NCBI GenBank assembly: GCA_021740825.1
Contig: JAIOZA010000009.1
Span: forward strand, 34,952-98,951
Origin: Bacteroidia bacterium
GTDB lineage: Bacteria; Bacteroidota; Bacteroidia; B-17B0; Aurantibacillaceae
Length of the DNA: 64,000 nt
Reading direction: 5' to 3'
Part shown: positions 37,298-46,662 of the stretch, in pieces
Layout: each line of letters opens with the position of its first letter
How positions within the stretch are numbered: position 1 is the stretch's first letter
Translations under genes and position numbers: made by a program
The notes under the pieces: model-generated
The model's database searches: none
What the model saw: only the letters and a program-made list of their open reading frames with translations
Told to the model about the DNA's origin: nothing

Positions 37298-38866
37298 CTA
37301 ATTAAATAGCGAAATTTGATTCTTGTCTTTTTTGCATAAATTGCACCAATTTCCTTTTTTGATATTAGCAGGTACTTCGTAGAATTCATGATTGTTTTCG
37401 CATTTAAATTTCAATTTTTTACTATAATTAAAATATTCTTCACTTAAACATACCCCTAATTTTAATTTTGCTACTTCTTTTATATGATTTAATTTATCTA
37501 TTTTTTTATTGATCGTAGTCATTTTAATAGAACAAATATTACACCAGCTTCCATTTATAATGCTTGTTGGTCTTGATTCCCATATATGATTGTTATTACA
37601 TTGCCATTTCAATTTACTCTGCGAATTTATATAGATATCACTCAAACATTTCCCGTGTTTTTCTGCTGCAATATTTTTCATCATTTCAATTGTATGACGG
37701 AGCTTTTTTGCTCTATTTTTTTTTGCGCATTCAGGACACCACCTACCTAATGATATTTTTTGTGGTGTCGCATCCCATTCATGACCTCTTTCGCAACAGT
37801 ACCTTAATTTAATGTTGTTTGATTTATAAATACTACTGAGGCACCTGCCTCCTTTAGCTTCAGCGATTTCAATTTGCTTTTTTAATTTCAACTTCCATTC
37901 AGGTGTTTTATATACTTCATTATAATCTACTTCTATATCATCAAAATTTGCAGGAATGATAATTTGCGCCTTTAAGCACTCTGTTTTAATAAAATCCTTA
38001 AGCTCCCTTGGTTTTATTTTGTTATTTATTTCTGGTACTTCAATTAAAATAACACCATTAATTTTACAAAGTTCTCTTTTAATTTTATCATATTGTATGC
38101 GTTCATTTAATTTAGCATCACTTTTTATAAACTGTGTTTTTGTATTAAAGTGCTGTTCGCCCTGATGTTCAAACGCTATTTTTAATTTTTCATTAAATCC
38201 ATCTAACTCTAATTTAACCTTATTATTTAACCTCAACCACTTCGGAAAACTAGAAGGGAAATCCGTTCCAAACAAACGTTCGAAAAATAAACGACAAATC
38301 CGTTCGCCTAATGAACTATTACATTGTTTGCACCAATTACCTGAATAAATATTACTATACTTTGCTTTCCAAACATGGCCTTCTGAACACTGCCAATCAT
38401 ACCAATCGTTAGCATTTGTATATTTATCAGACAGTAATTTTCCACCCCGTTTCATTGCTTTTTCTCTGAGAATTTCAATGTTTAAAGGGAATGACCCACC
38501 ACAAACAGGACACCATTTACCACCTCTTATACTATTTACTTGCGTCTCCCATTCATGTTTCTGATTACATCTTATTTTAATATACGATTTTACGTTCATT
38601 ATCTTGTCAGTGAGAAGTTCTCCTCCTTTAGCTATAATTTGTTTATTTAAATCATCAATAGAAACTCTTTTTTTGTTAGAACATTTAGGACATTTACCAT
38701 GCGGAATATAATTTATATTTCCTGGGCGTGCATGCCACTCATGTCCCATTGAGCATTTCCACAGATGCAATATATTCATTCCCAAATAATTCTTAGACAG
38801 AAACGAAATCCCCTTTCGTTCAGCTAGTTCATTCATCGTATCTATAGTATGTTTTATTCTTTTCAT
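37298..38866 (-). CDS. Six-zinc-ribbon protein with embedded nuclease-like domain
   Basis: 522 residues. Six repeats of about 60 residues each have the pattern CxxxH ... CxxC: C38-H42-C59-C62, C100-H104-C119-C122, C160-H164-C179-C182, C358-H362-C377-C380, C423-H427-C442-C445, C489-H493-C508-C511. Most also share a preceding GG.LLSD.Y motif and GHEW. This fits the probable zinc-ribbon family DUF4379. Between repeats 3 and 4, residues about 186-315 form an unrelated domain with E188 (LGERICRLFFE), D222 (LELDGFN) and E233-x-Q235 (AFEHQGEQHF), consistent with a PD-(D/E)xK nuclease. There are no mobility genes beside it and the flanks are very AT-rich. A DNA-binding nuclease, perhaps defensive or selfish, is inferred. 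Confidence 0.8.
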   Translation of the reverse strand: MKRIKHTIDTMNELAERKGISFLSKNYLGMNILHLWKCSMGHEWHARPGNINYIPHGKCPKCSNKKRVSIDDLNKQIIAKGGELLTDKIMNVKSYIKIRCNQKHEWETQVNSIRGGKWCPVCGGSFPLNIEILREKAMKRGGKLLSDKYTNANDWYDWQCSEGHVWKAKYSNIYSGNWCKQCNSSLGERICRLFFERLFGTDFPSSFPKWLRLNNKVKLELDGFNEKLKIAFEHQGEQHFNTKTQFIKSDAKLNERIQYDKIKRELCKINGVILIEVPEINNKIKPRELKDFIKTECLKAQIIIPANFDDIEVDYNEVYKTPEWKLKLKKQIEIAEAKGGRCLSSIYKSNNIKLRYCCERGHEWDATPQKISLGRWCPECAKKNRAKKLRHTIEMMKNIAAEKHGKCLSDIYINSQSKLKWQCNNNHIWESRPTSIINGSWCNICSIKMTTINKKIDKLNHIKEVAKLKLGVCLSEEYFNYSKKLKFKCENNHEFYEVPANIKKGNWCNLCKKDKNQISLFN

Positions 38867-39032
38867 TTTTTTTAATTAATTTCTTTGTGAAAAAATTATT
38901 TGATTTAAAAATGTTTACCATTTTAAAATTAAATAGCAAACATTTAAACTTAATCTAACACTGATTAAAAATTTGTTTTGCTTTTTTAAAATCTATTTTG
39001 TATTAATATTTTTTTTATTTTTTATTCATAAA

Positions 39033-39731
39033 TTAAAAGAAAAAAAATCTTTTCCTTTTTTTTGTTGAAATAGCACCCTTATCTCCAAAACACATCACAT
39101 AATTATATCCAAATTTGGTGTGAGGTTTTGATGATCCTCCAAAATAATTAAATCGCGTAGATAAAATATTTTTTCTATGTCCTAAACTCGAAATGTTTTG
39201 ATCAATTAAAAGTTGGATTACAATTTCCAATGCATTATCAGAACCGTAATAACAATTTTCGCCAGTTGCAGTATACTTCGTTTCTACATCTTTAAATCGT
39301 TTATCATAATTATCATGTCCTGTTTTCCCCTTTTTCCCCATAAATTCAGCATGAATACTAGCTATTTTCGTCAAATCTCTATCCGGAAAAAACGGCTTGC
39401 CTTTTTCTCTTTTCGATAAATCACTCAACAAACTCTTCGTGTATGGAGATTTTTTTAGTTCTTCTAATTTATCATTTTCCAAAAATCTCGCTAAATAGGT
39501 TTCTTTAAACAATTGCGGATTTATACGAACGAGGTTGCAATAAAACAAAACTGCAGTATCAATTGGATTAAGATACTCTAACCCTTTATAGGTTGCTGCA
39601 GATGATAATTCGGCCGACGTCCATTTATCGAATCGTAATGTTGTTTTTTGACCGTATGTATTTTTGGGCACTACTATTAGTGACGCTAAATAATAGCATG
39701 TTACAAAATAAAATAATTTATATCCTTTCAT
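39033..39731 (-). CDS. Secreted CAP/SCP-domain protein
   Basis: About 232 residues. From the ATG at 39731 a signal peptide (MKGYKLFYFVTCYYLASLIV, cleavage after YGQ) is followed by a CAP (PR-1/SCP) domain: DTAVLFYCNLVRINP helix, IASIHAEFMGKKGKTGHDNY, GENCYYGS, LLIDQNISSLGHRKNIL and FGYNYVMCFG. The His/Glu set of CAP proteins (H in GHDNY, E in GENCY, H in GHRKN) is intact, unlike the fusion protein at 34866. Bacterial CAP proteins are exported and of uncertain role. The upstream TTG at 39752 is less likely as start. It follows queG by about 47 bp and may be the last gene of a ruvB-queG unit. It ends in a Lys/Arg/Phe tail. Confidence 0.85.
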   Translation of the reverse strand: MKGYKLFYFVTCYYLASLIVVPKNTYGQKTTLRFDKWTSAELSSAATYKGLEYLNPIDTAVLFYCNLVRINPQLFKETYLARFLENDKLEELKKSPYTKSLLSDLSKREKGKPFFPDRDLTKIASIHAEFMGKKGKTGHDNYDKRFKDVETKYTATGENCYYGSDNALEIVIQLLIDQNISSLGHRKNILSTRFNYFGGSSKPHTKFGYNYVMCFGDKGAISTKKRKRFFFF

Positions 39732-39778
39732 ATTCCCATTTTTGATAGACAATTCTAAATGTAATTTAATGTTATACT

Positions 39779-40711
39779 TTAGCTATTTATTTTAATAAAT
39801 TCTAAATTCCTTTTTAGCCCTTTATACTTAGTTCGTTTTACAGCGCTATGTTTAAAAATCACACTGAATGTTTCTTCCGTTATTTCATGCCACTCTTGGG
39901 TAGTTAAATTTAACAGACCAGTTTGGTTATTAAATTGAGATTCCTGATGTGGCATACTAAATCTATTCCACGGGCAAACATCCTGACATACGTCACAGCC
40001 AAAAGCCCAATTATCCATTTTATTTTTAAAATTATTTGGAATAGCCTCTTTTAATTCGATGGTTAAATAACTAATGCACTTACTGCCATCTACTATAAAT
40101 GGTTCTACAATTGCCTCTGTTGGGCAAGCATCAATGCATTTAGTGCATGTGCCACAATAGTCTTGTATTGGCCCGTCGTATTCTAAATCAATGTCAATAA
40201 TTAATTCTGCAATAAAAAAAAACGAACCTTGCTGTTTATTAATGAGGTTTGCGTTTTTTCCAATCCAACCCAACCCACTTTTTTTTGCCCAAACTTTATC
40301 TAATACTGGAGCACTATCTACAAAAGCTCGTCCATTTACATCACCAATTTTTTCTTTGAGTGTATTTAAAAACTCATTTAATTTATCTTTAATTACTTCG
40401 TGATAATCTTTACCATAAGCATATTTCGAAATTTTTGGAGCGTCAGTATTTTGTGTTTGTTCGGGATAATAATTATATAATAGCGAGACTACTGATTTTG
40501 CATCATCAACTAATAGCTTTGGATTTAACCTTTTGTCAAAATGGTTTTCCATGTATTCCATTTTTCCATGCATTTTGGAATTGAGCCATGATTCTAACCT
40601 TGGTGCTTCTTCTTCTAGAAATTCGGCTTTACTAATGCCGCAAAAATCAAAACCTAATCGTTTTGCTTCTTGTTTAATGATTGATGAATATTGTAATTTA
40701 TTAGTCTTCAA
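39779..40711 (-). CDS. queG: Epoxyqueuosine reductase QueG
   Basis: 310 residues. It reduces epoxyqueuosine to queuosine in the wobble position of tRNAs with GUN anticodons, using cobalamin and two 4Fe-4S clusters. The cluster motifs are [16 protein letters not shown] and [11 protein letters not shown]; the N-terminal [20 protein letters not shown] and [16 protein letters not shown] are typical. It lacks the HEAT-like C-terminal extension of the longest homologues. The start overlaps the ruvB end by 11 bp, so translation is coupled. No other queuosine gene is in the window. Confidence 0.95.
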   Translation of the reverse strand: MKTNKLQYSSIIKQEAKRLGFDFCGISKAEFLEEEAPRLESWLNSKMHGKMEYMENHFDKRLNPKLLVDDAKSVVSLLYNYYPEQTQNTDAPKISKYAYGKDYHEVIKDKLNEFLNTLKEKIGDVNGRAFVDSAPVLDKVWAKKSGLGWIGKNANLINKQQGSFFFIAELIIDIDLEYDGPIQDYCGTCTKCIDACPTEAIVEPFIVDGSKCISYLTIELKEAIPNNFKNKMDNWAFGCDVCQDVCPWNRFSMPHQESQFNNQTGLLNLTTQEWHEITEETFSVIFKHSAVKRTKYKGLKRNLEFIKINS

Positions 40712-41729
40712 ACAAACCGCCTAGTCTACCTTTAAATGATTTACCTAAATGTTTATAGGCTTTTTCAGTGGCTTCTCTTCCGCGAGATGTACGCGCTAAA
40801 TAACCCTCTTGTATTAAAAAGGGCTCATATACTTCTTCAATTGTACCAGACTCTTCGCCAACTGCAGTACTTATGGTTGTTATGCCGACAGGGCCACCTT
40901 TAAATTTTTCGATAATAGCTAGTAAGATACGAATATCCATTTCATCTAATCCGTTTTTATCAACGTTTAAAGCTTTCAACCCATAAGTAGCAATATCAAT
41001 ATTGATGGTGCCATCTCCTTTAATTTGAGCAAAATCTCTTACTCGTCTTAAAAGGGCATTTGCAATACGTGGTGTTCCTCTGCTTCTGCGAGCTATTTCA
41101 TAAGCTGCTTCGTCGGCAATTTGCACTCCTAGTATTTCAGAACTACGTTGCACTATACCAGTTAACACTTTGCTATCATAATAATTTAAACGAGATGTAA
41201 TACCAAAACGAGCGCGCAAAGGTGCGGTTAACAAGCCGCTTCGCGTTGTAGCACCAACTAAGGTAAATGGGTTTAATTTTATTTGAACGGTACGAGCATT
41301 TGGCCCGCTATCAATCATAATGTCAATTTTATAATCTTCCATAGCAGAATATAAATACTCTTCTACTATTGGACTTAATCGATGTATTTCATCAATAAAT
41401 AAAACATCAAAGGGTTCAAGGTTCGTTAATAAACCTGCTAAGTCACCTGGTTTATCTAGTACAGGTCCACTAGTTACTTTTAAATTAACACCTAAATCAT
41501 TAGAAATAATATGAGCTAGGGTTGTTTTACCTAAACCCGGCGGTCCGTGTAATAAAACATGATCTAACGCTTCTTCTCTCTGTTTAGCGGCTAAAACAAA
41601 TACTCGTAAATTATCTACAACCGATTCCTGTCCACTAAAGTCCTTAAACTCTATAGGCCTCAAGGCTTTTTCATAATCCTTATCAGTATTGGTTAACTTT
41701 TCGTTATTTGCGTCTAAATTATCGTTCAT
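40701..41729 (-). CDS. ruvB: Holliday junction branch-migration ATPase RuvB
   Basis: 342 residues. AAA+ motor with Walker [15 protein letters not shown], Walker [10 protein letters not shown], sensor 1 [10 protein letters not shown] and arginine finger region ARFGI, followed by the small lid domain and the winged-helix DNA-binding C-terminus ([20 protein letters not shown]). It pumps DNA through RuvA-bound junctions. Overlaps queG by 11 bp. It is far from ruvA at 16931. ruvC was not seen in the window. Confidence 0.97.
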   Translation of the reverse strand: MNDNLDANNEKLTNTDKDYEKALRPIEFKDFSGQESVVDNLRVFVLAAKQREEALDHVLLHGPPGLGKTTLAHIISNDLGVNLKVTSGPVLDKPGDLAGLLTNLEPFDVLFIDEIHRLSPIVEEYLYSAMEDYKIDIMIDSGPNARTVQIKLNPFTLVGATTRSGLLTAPLRARFGITSRLNYYDSKVLTGIVQRSSEILGVQIADEAAYEIARRSRGTPRIANALLRRVRDFAQIKGDGTINIDIATYGLKALNVDKNGLDEMDIRILLAIIEKFKGGPVGITTISTAVGEESGTIEEVYEPFLIQEGYLARTSRGREATEKAYKHLGKSFKGRLGGLFED

Positions 41730-42050
41730 TAATGTAAAGGTATAAAATTTAAACGCAGTTGAATGCTATATTTTGTAGCAATAGTAAGTCGTTTCTCTTT
41801 ATTACAAAACACAATTAAAATAAGATAAATACTACCTCAATTAAGAATTTATAATATACTCCCATTATTAAGGTAAATTTATAACTTTAATAAAAATGAA
41901 TTAAGCATCAAATTCAGTATTTCAAAGACAGTTAGGTGTAAATTGTCATTTCTAGTAAAACTGCTGAAATAAATGAAAAATAATGTAAATTAAATTTGTT
42001 TAAATCATTACACTGCATAAATTTACAAGGTTTTAAAAACGAAAAAAATA
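41730..42050. other. Intergenic region between ruvB and citrate synthase
   Basis: A divergent 321-bp gap, very AT-rich. Apart from the -7 element at 41991 it shows no coding frame, clear hairpin or repeat. The ruvB side has no recognisable TAnnTTTG. Confidence 0.6.
41991..41998 (+). promoter_or_regulatory. -7 promoter element of the citrate synthase gene
   Basis: TAAATTTG, a perfect TAnnTTTG, about 45 nt upstream of the expected ATG at 42051 after the start site. The nearest -33 candidate is CTG at 41964-41966 with a 24-bp spacer, so the -33 half is weak. Confidence 0.4.
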
Positions 42051-43373
42051 ATGGATAGATTGAAAGATAAATTTTGCGAAAAAGCAGTGCCTTTAGCAGC
42101 AGAAATTAAAGATATTATTAAAAATCATGGTGATTTAAAATTAGGTGAAATTACTGTAGCGCAAGTATACCAAGGAATGAAAGGTATGATTGGCATGGTG
42201 ACAGAGACTTCAAAATTAGATCCAGAAGAGGGGATTCGCTTTAGAGGCTATTCAATACCTGAATTAAGAAAAAATTTACCAAAAGCTCCAGGAGGTACCG
42301 AACCATTGCCTGAAGGCATATTTTATTTAATGTTGGTGGGCGAATTACCAACTCAAGAAGATGTTAGTTTTATTACAGGCGAATGGCAAAAACGCAGTAA
42401 TGTGCCAAAACATGTTTTTGATGTCATTGAAAAATTGCCTACGGATACACATCCAATGACACAATTTGTAATTGGTATTATGGCGATGCAAACTGAAAGT
42501 TTGTTTGCGAAAGCTTATGCAAAAGGTATCAATAAAAAAGACTATTGGGATTATGTGTATGAAGATTCAATGAATCTAATTGCACGCTTACCTCGTGTAG
42601 CGGCCTATATTTATCGCCGTAAATATAAAGGCGGTGTTCACATTGAACCAGATCATAAATTAGATTGGGCAGCTAACTTTGCTCACATGCTAGGTTACGA
42701 AGAATTTGACATGAAGCGTTTGATGCGTTTATATTTAACCATTCATGTTGATCATGAAGGAGGAAATGTTTCAGCGCATGCTACTCATTTAGTCGGCTCT
42801 GCATTATCTGACCCTTATTTATCATTTGCTGCAGGTATGACTGGTTTAGCAGGCCCGCTGCATGGTTTGGCTAATCAAGAAGTATTAAGCTGGATTATGG
42901 AATTAAAAGAAAATTTAGGAGGAGGATTACCAACTAAGGAGCAAATTGCTGAATACATTAAGAAAACGTTAGCAGAAGGAAAAGTTGTGCCAGGATATGG
43001 ACATGCTGTTTTAAGAAAAACTGATCCTCGATTTACTGCTCAACAAGATTTTTATAGAACATATATCAAGCACGATAACATTTGCGAGATTGTACAAATG
43101 GTTTACGAAGTTGCGCCTCCAATTTTAGAGTCAACAGGCAAAATAAAAAATCCTTGGCCAAATGTTGATGCTCATTCGGGTGCATTATTAGTTCATTACG
43201 GAATGCATGAGTATGATTTTTACACAGTATTGTTTGGTGTATCCCGTGCATTAGGTGTATTAGCTAGTTTAGTTTGGGATAGAGCAACGGGTTCTGCTAT
43301 TGAAAGACCAAACTCTACAACCACCGAAAATATTAAAGCTAAAATTAAAGCTTCACAAGAAGCAAAATCTTAA
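42051..43373 (+). CDS. gltA: Citrate synthase, mitochondrial (eukaryotic) type
   Basis: 440 residues. Catalytic residues H271 (GPLHGLANQEV), H318 (GYGHAVLRKTDPR) and D373 (NVDAHSG) lie almost exactly where pig-heart citrate synthase has H274, H320 and D375. Long stretches such as PWPNVDAHSG, YYTVLFGVSRALGVLA and IERPNS read like the mitochondrial enzyme, not the hexameric E. coli type. It condenses acetyl-CoA and oxaloacetate at the entry of the TCA cycle and is expected to be a dimer lacking the NADH regulation of GltA of enterobacteria. Monocistronic: own -7 element before, strong terminator after. sucC in the same window is another TCA gene. Confidence 0.95.
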   Translation: MDRLKDKFCEKAVPLAAEIKDIIKNHGDLKLGEITVAQVYQGMKGMIGMVTETSKLDPEEGIRFRGYSIPELRKNLPKAPGGTEPLPEGIFYLMLVGELPTQEDVSFITGEWQKRSNVPKHVFDVIEKLPTDTHPMTQFVIGIMAMQTESLFAKAYAKGINKKDYWDYVYEDSMNLIARLPRVAAYIYRRKYKGGVHIEPDHKLDWAANFAHMLGYEEFDMKRLMRLYLTIHVDHEGGNVSAHATHLVGSALSDPYLSFAAGMTGLAGPLHGLANQEVLSWIMELKENLGGGLPTKEQIAEYIKKTLAEGKVVPGYGHAVLRKTDPRFTAQQDFYRTYIKHDNICEIVQMVYEVAPPILESTGKIKNPWPNVDAHSGALLVHYGMHEYDFYTVLFGVSRALGVLASLVWDRATGSAIERPNSTTTENIKAKIKASQEAKS

Positions 43374-43393
43374 AATAAGAATATTGTTTTTAA

Positions 43394-43428
43394 AAAAATC
43401 CCATTTGTATTTTACAAGTGGGATTTTT
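43394..43428 (+). terminator. Rho-independent terminator of citrate synthase
   Basis: AAAAATCCCATTTGTA (43394-43409) pairs with TACAAGTGGGATTTTT (43413-43428) with one G-T pair around a 3-base loop, and ends in a T-run. It begins about 20 bp after the stop codon. Confidence 0.85.
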
Positions 43429-43468
43429 TATTTGAGTTTATGGAAACAGAAAAATATTCTCAAACAAA

Positions 43469-43495
43469 AAACCCCCAAGCAAAGCCTGAGGGTTT
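43469..43495 (-). terminator. Rho-independent terminator of the HU gene
   Basis: On the minus strand AAACCCTCAGGC pairs with GCTTGGGGGTTT (10 of 12 positions) around TTT, followed by a T-run. It lies 21 bp after the HU stop. Confidence 0.75.
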
Positions 43496-43515
43496 AATGT
43501 TAATTAGTTACCTAA

Positions 43516-43797
43516 TTATTTTCCTTTGTTAACGTTAGTTGCTAACTCAGTTCCAGCTTTAAATTTAACTACTTTTTTAGCAGCAATTTTAATTTCTTTT
43601 CCTGTTTGAGGATTACGACCTAAACGTGCAGCACGCTTAGCTACTGAAAAAGAACCGAAACCTACTAAAGATAAACGATCTCCTTTTTTTAACGCTTTGC
43701 TAATTGCTTCGATACAAGAATCTAATGCACGACCTGAGTCAGCTTTAGTTAATTTTGATCCATTTGCGATTGCTTCGATTAATTCTGCTTTGTTCAT
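43516..43797 (-). CDS. hup: DNA-binding protein HU
   Basis: 93 residues, the standard HU length. MNKAELIEAIA, the dimerisation helices with ALDSCIEAI, VGFGSFSV and the DNA-binding arm RAARLGRNPQTGKEIKIAA are all present. HU bends and compacts DNA and is abundant. It stands alone with a perfect promoter upstream and a terminator behind, as expected for a strongly expressed nucleoid protein. The Ala/Lys-rich tail replaces nothing essential. Confidence 0.97.
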   Translation of the reverse strand: MNKAELIEAIANGSKLTKADSGRALDSCIEAISKALKKGDRLSLVGFGSFSVAKRAARLGRNPQTGKEIKIAAKKVVKFKAGTELATNVNKGK

Positions 43798-44123
43798 GTT
43801 TTTTGTTTTTAAGGATTAAACTTTTTAAATTAATTATAATACAAATGTATACGCTAAACCCCATTTGTCAAGCGTTTAATTAAAAAAAGGTTCGTTTTTG
43901 TTAATAAAATGGCTGTTTGTTAATAAATATGCCCTACATCTCTTATATAATAAGGCTTTTGACGTATTTAAAAATCTAAAACATCAATTAATGGTGCTTT
44001 TAAGTACAATGTGTTTGTCAATTACTATTAATAAAGCCTTTTATCATCTATTTTTTATTCAATTTAATTTAAGATTTACTATTACTTGAAACAAGTAAAT
44101 TTTAGTGTTGTAAATAAAAAGTT
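43798..44123. other. Intergenic region between fmt and hup
   Basis: 326 bp, extremely AT-rich, between two minus-strand genes. It contains the hup promoter at 43842-43871. The remaining part (43880-44123) holds only a short unconvincing frame and no clear hairpin. Confidence 0.6.
43842..43871 (-). promoter_or_regulatory. Promoter of hup
   Basis: On the minus strand TTG (43871-43869), 19 bp, TACATTTG (43849-43842): a perfect Bacteroidota promoter. The leader to the ATG at 43797 is about 38 nt. Confidence 0.75.
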
Positions 44124-45071
44124 CTAAATAAATTTAAAATCAGAATCTATTTTAAATCCACGTAAAAATTCTTCCACTAACATTCTTTTCTTTCCAGCCA
44201 TCTGCAATTCCTTTATGTAGACGTAGCCATTAGTACAGGCAACTTTTAAAAATGTTTTACCATCACTCAATACTGTGCCTGCATTATAGGAATGATTAGC
44301 CACTTCCGTTTCTGAAATAAAAATTTTTACACCAAGCGTTTGATTGTTCTTATCAATAAATTCGGCAAAGGCAGCAGGATAAGGAGAAAGCCCTCTTATT
44401 AAATTATATACTTTTTCAACAGAATTATTCCAATGTATTTTACAAGTGTCTTTAAACAATTTTGGTGCGTGTATACTTTGTGTATCGTCCTGCGGTTTTA
44501 ATTCATAATCACCACTTTCAATTGCTTGCACAGTTTTTAAAATAACCTCTGCTCCTAATTGCATTAAAGCATCATGCATTTCTCCGGCTGTGGCTGTTTT
44601 ACTAATTGCTATTTTTTCCTGAAACAATATATTACCAGTATCAATGTCGTGTTTTAATTTAAAACTAGTTACACCACTTTCGGTTTCTCCATTTATAATT
44701 GCCCAGTTTATTGGAGCCGCTCCCCGGTATTTAGGCAATAAAGAACCGTGCAAATTATAAGTACCAAGAGGTGGCATATTCCAAACAACCTCAGGTAACA
44801 TTCTAAAAGCAACTACAATTTGCAAATCAGCTTTTAATGCTTGCAGCTCATTAATAAAAACTTCATCTTTTAATTTTTCGGGTTGTAAAATAGTTAAGCC
44901 TTTATCTAGAGCATATTTTTTTACTGCCGACTGTTGTATTTGTTGTCCACGTCCTGCCGGTTTATCAGGCACAGTAACAACAGCTACAACGTCATAATTA
45001 TTTTGTAGAAGTATATCTAAACTAGCAACTGCAAACTCGGGCGTACCCATAAAAACAATCTTCATTCCCAT
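44124..45071 (-). CDS. fmt: Methionyl-tRNA formyltransferase
   Basis: 315 residues. The N-terminal Rossmann-like domain starts IVFMGTPEFAVASLD, has VPDKPAGRGQQ, the formyl-transfer motif NLHGSLLPKYRGAAPINWAI across residues about 105-125, and the C-terminal OB-fold domain that binds initiator tRNA. It formylates Met-tRNAi with 10-formyl-THF. folD at 62739 makes that cofactor. It is divergent from the DASS transporter, with 55 bp between starts. Confidence 0.96.
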   Translation of the reverse strand: MGMKIVFMGTPEFAVASLDILLQNNYDVVAVVTVPDKPAGRGQQIQQSAVKKYALDKGLTILQPEKLKDEVFINELQALKADLQIVVAFRMLPEVVWNMPPLGTYNLHGSLLPKYRGAAPINWAIINGETESGVTSFKLKHDIDTGNILFQEKIAISKTATAGEMHDALMQLGAEVILKTVQAIESGDYELKPQDDTQSIHAPKLFKDTCKIHWNNSVEKVYNLIRGLSPYPAAFAEFIDKNNQTLGVKIFISETEVANHSYNAGTVLSDGKTFLKVACTNGYVYIKELQMAGKKRMLVEEFLRGFKIDSDFKFI

Positions 45072-45107
45072 TTCCTTACAATATATTTTTTGGTAAAGTT
45101 AAAATCT

Positions 45108-45115
45108 TAAATTTG
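45108..45115 (+). promoter_or_regulatory. -7 promoter element of the DASS transporter gene
   Basis: TAAATTTG, a perfect TAnnTTTG, 12 bp before the ATG at 45127. TTG at 45090-45092 is 15 bp upstream, slightly short. If used, the leader is only a few nucleotides. Confidence 0.3.
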
Positions 45116-45126
45116 TTTATTATACA

Positions 45127-46596
45127 ATGAATAAAAATATCTCAAAATATCTTTTCATCCTTTTAGGGCCTTTAGCGGCTGTTTGTATTTGGTTGTTTAC
45201 CAATTTAGACCCTACAAATCCAAATGTGTCCTTAATGGCAGGAATTGCCATCTGGATGAGTTTATGGTGGTTTACCGAAGCGGTTCATTTAGCGGTAACG
45301 GCACTTATTCCTTTTTTGTTAATGCCACTATTAGGCATTGCCGATACAAAATCGGTAGCGCAACAATATACAGATAGTATCATCTTTTTATTTATTGGCG
45401 GATTTATGCTCGCCTTTGCCATCGAAAAATGGCATTTACACAAACGCATCGCTATTAAAATATTATCAATTGTAGGCACCAAACCGCATCATATTTTGTT
45501 AGGGGTAATGTTATCTGCATATTTAATTAGTAATTGGATTTCGAACACCGCCACCACTATGATGTTATTTGGCGCAGTAATGGCTTTAATTAGCGAAACA
45601 GATGAATTTATAAATGGTGAAAAAAGTAAAGGTCGTTTTGCTGCTGCCATTTTATTAGGTTTAGCATTTGCTGCTACAATTGGCGGAATGGCAACACCTG
45701 TTGGTACACCGCCCAATATGTATTTTTTTAAAGCCTATAAGGAAGCTTTTCCAACTTTAAACGACTTAAATTTTTTAAAATGGGCGTCCATTGGTTTTCC
45801 TTTATCAGCCTTATTTTTAATAGCAACCTATTTTGTGTTACGCTTTTATTACCTGCGAAAAAAAGTAACTATAACCAAACTAGGAAATCATCATTTTAAA
45901 AACAACTATACATTGCTTGGTAAATTTTCTTACGAGGAAAAATGGATTACTTTTATTTTTATATCCTGCATGTTGTTATGGTTTACTCGTTCTGATATTG
46001 CCTTTGAAACTTTTACCTACAGAGGCTGGAATCACTTATTTACAAATCCTAAATTAGTTGATGATGCCTCTGTTGCTATTTTAGCTGCCCTACTCCTATT
46101 CTTAATTCCTAGCAAGCAAAACAAGGGTGAAGCATTATTGGAATGGGAAGATGCTAAAAAAATTAGATATGATATTATATTAATGTTTGGTAGTGGTTTT
46201 GCTTTAGCTTATGGCTTTGATGTGTCTGGGTTAAGCGATTGGTTGGCGCAATGTTTAACTGCATTAAAAGGTGTGCATATCATTTTTATTATTTTAGGCA
46301 TCTGTTTTATAGTAACTATTATTAGCGAATTTGCCTCTAACATCGCTAGTATTCAATTAGCTATTCCGGTAATGATTGCCTTACAAAAAGATTTAGATTT
46401 ACCGCCATTGTTATTAATGATTCCTGCAACGTTTGCTGCCTCTTTAGGTTTTATGTTGCCTGTAGCAACCGCAGCCAACACTATCGTGTTTGGAACCAAA
46501 CGTATTGATATAAAAGATATGTTTAAGGTAGGCTTAGTTTTAGATGCTATTGGAATTGTTTTAATAACTGTATTTTGTTATATATTTCTAGCATAA
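45127..46596 (+). CDS. DASS/SLC13-family sodium:dicarboxylate transporter
   Basis: 489 residues with about 11 hydrophobic segments. The two SNT-type substrate and sodium-binding signatures are seen as ISNWISNTATTMML and VATAANTIVFG, with GTPPNMYF and SNIASIQLAIPV nearby; these mark the divalent anion:Na+ symporters (SLC13, DASS), which import succinate, malate, citrate or sulfate. The full-length resemblance is to the carboxylate branch. With citrate synthase and sucC close by, a TCA acid is the likely substrate. A hairpin follows the stop. Confidence 0.9.
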   Translation: MNKNISKYLFILLGPLAAVCIWLFTNLDPTNPNVSLMAGIAIWMSLWWFTEAVHLAVTALIPFLLMPLLGIADTKSVAQQYTDSIIFLFIGGFMLAFAIEKWHLHKRIAIKILSIVGTKPHHILLGVMLSAYLISNWISNTATTMMLFGAVMALISETDEFINGEKSKGRFAAAILLGLAFAATIGGMATPVGTPPNMYFFKAYKEAFPTLNDLNFLKWASIGFPLSALFLIATYFVLRFYYLRKKVTITKLGNHHFKNNYTLLGKFSYEEKWITFIFISCMLLWFTRSDIAFETFTYRGWNHLFTNPKLVDDASVAILAALLLFLIPSKQNKGEALLEWEDAKKIRYDIILMFGSGFALAYGFDVSGLSDWLAQCLTALKGVHIIFIILGICFIVTIISEFASNIASIQLAIPVMIALQKDLDLPPLLLMIPATFAASLGFMLPVATAANTIVFGTKRIDIKDMFKVGLVLDAIGIVLITVFCYIFLA

Positions 46597-46611
46597 TCAT
46601 TCCAAAACAAA

Positions 46612-46640
46612 AAACCACCGACATGTAATGCCGGTGGTTT
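46612..46640. terminator. Hairpin between convergent genes, likely bidirectional terminator
   Basis: AAACCACCG (46612-46620) pairs with CGGTGGTTT (46632-46640) around an 11-base loop. On the minus strand a T-run follows, so it is a good terminator for the gene at 46663-47151. On the plus strand only three T follow, so termination of the transporter gene is less sure. Confidence 0.75.
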
Positions 46641-46662
46641 AAAAAAAATTACTAATTATTAA

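Noticed and set aside
37298..38866. Zinc-ribbon protein as an insertion-sequence transposase
   Set aside because: No terminal repeats flank it and its acidic residues fit a PD-(D/E)xK nuclease, not a DDE or HUH transposase.
39732..39752. TTG-initiated N-terminal extension of the CAP protein
   Set aside because: The ATG at 39731 gives a standard signal peptide directly; the extra seven residues add nothing.
43898..44089. Short frame in the gap between fmt and hup
   Set aside because: Product is hydrophobic noise from AT-rich DNA, with no promoter and no resemblance to a family.
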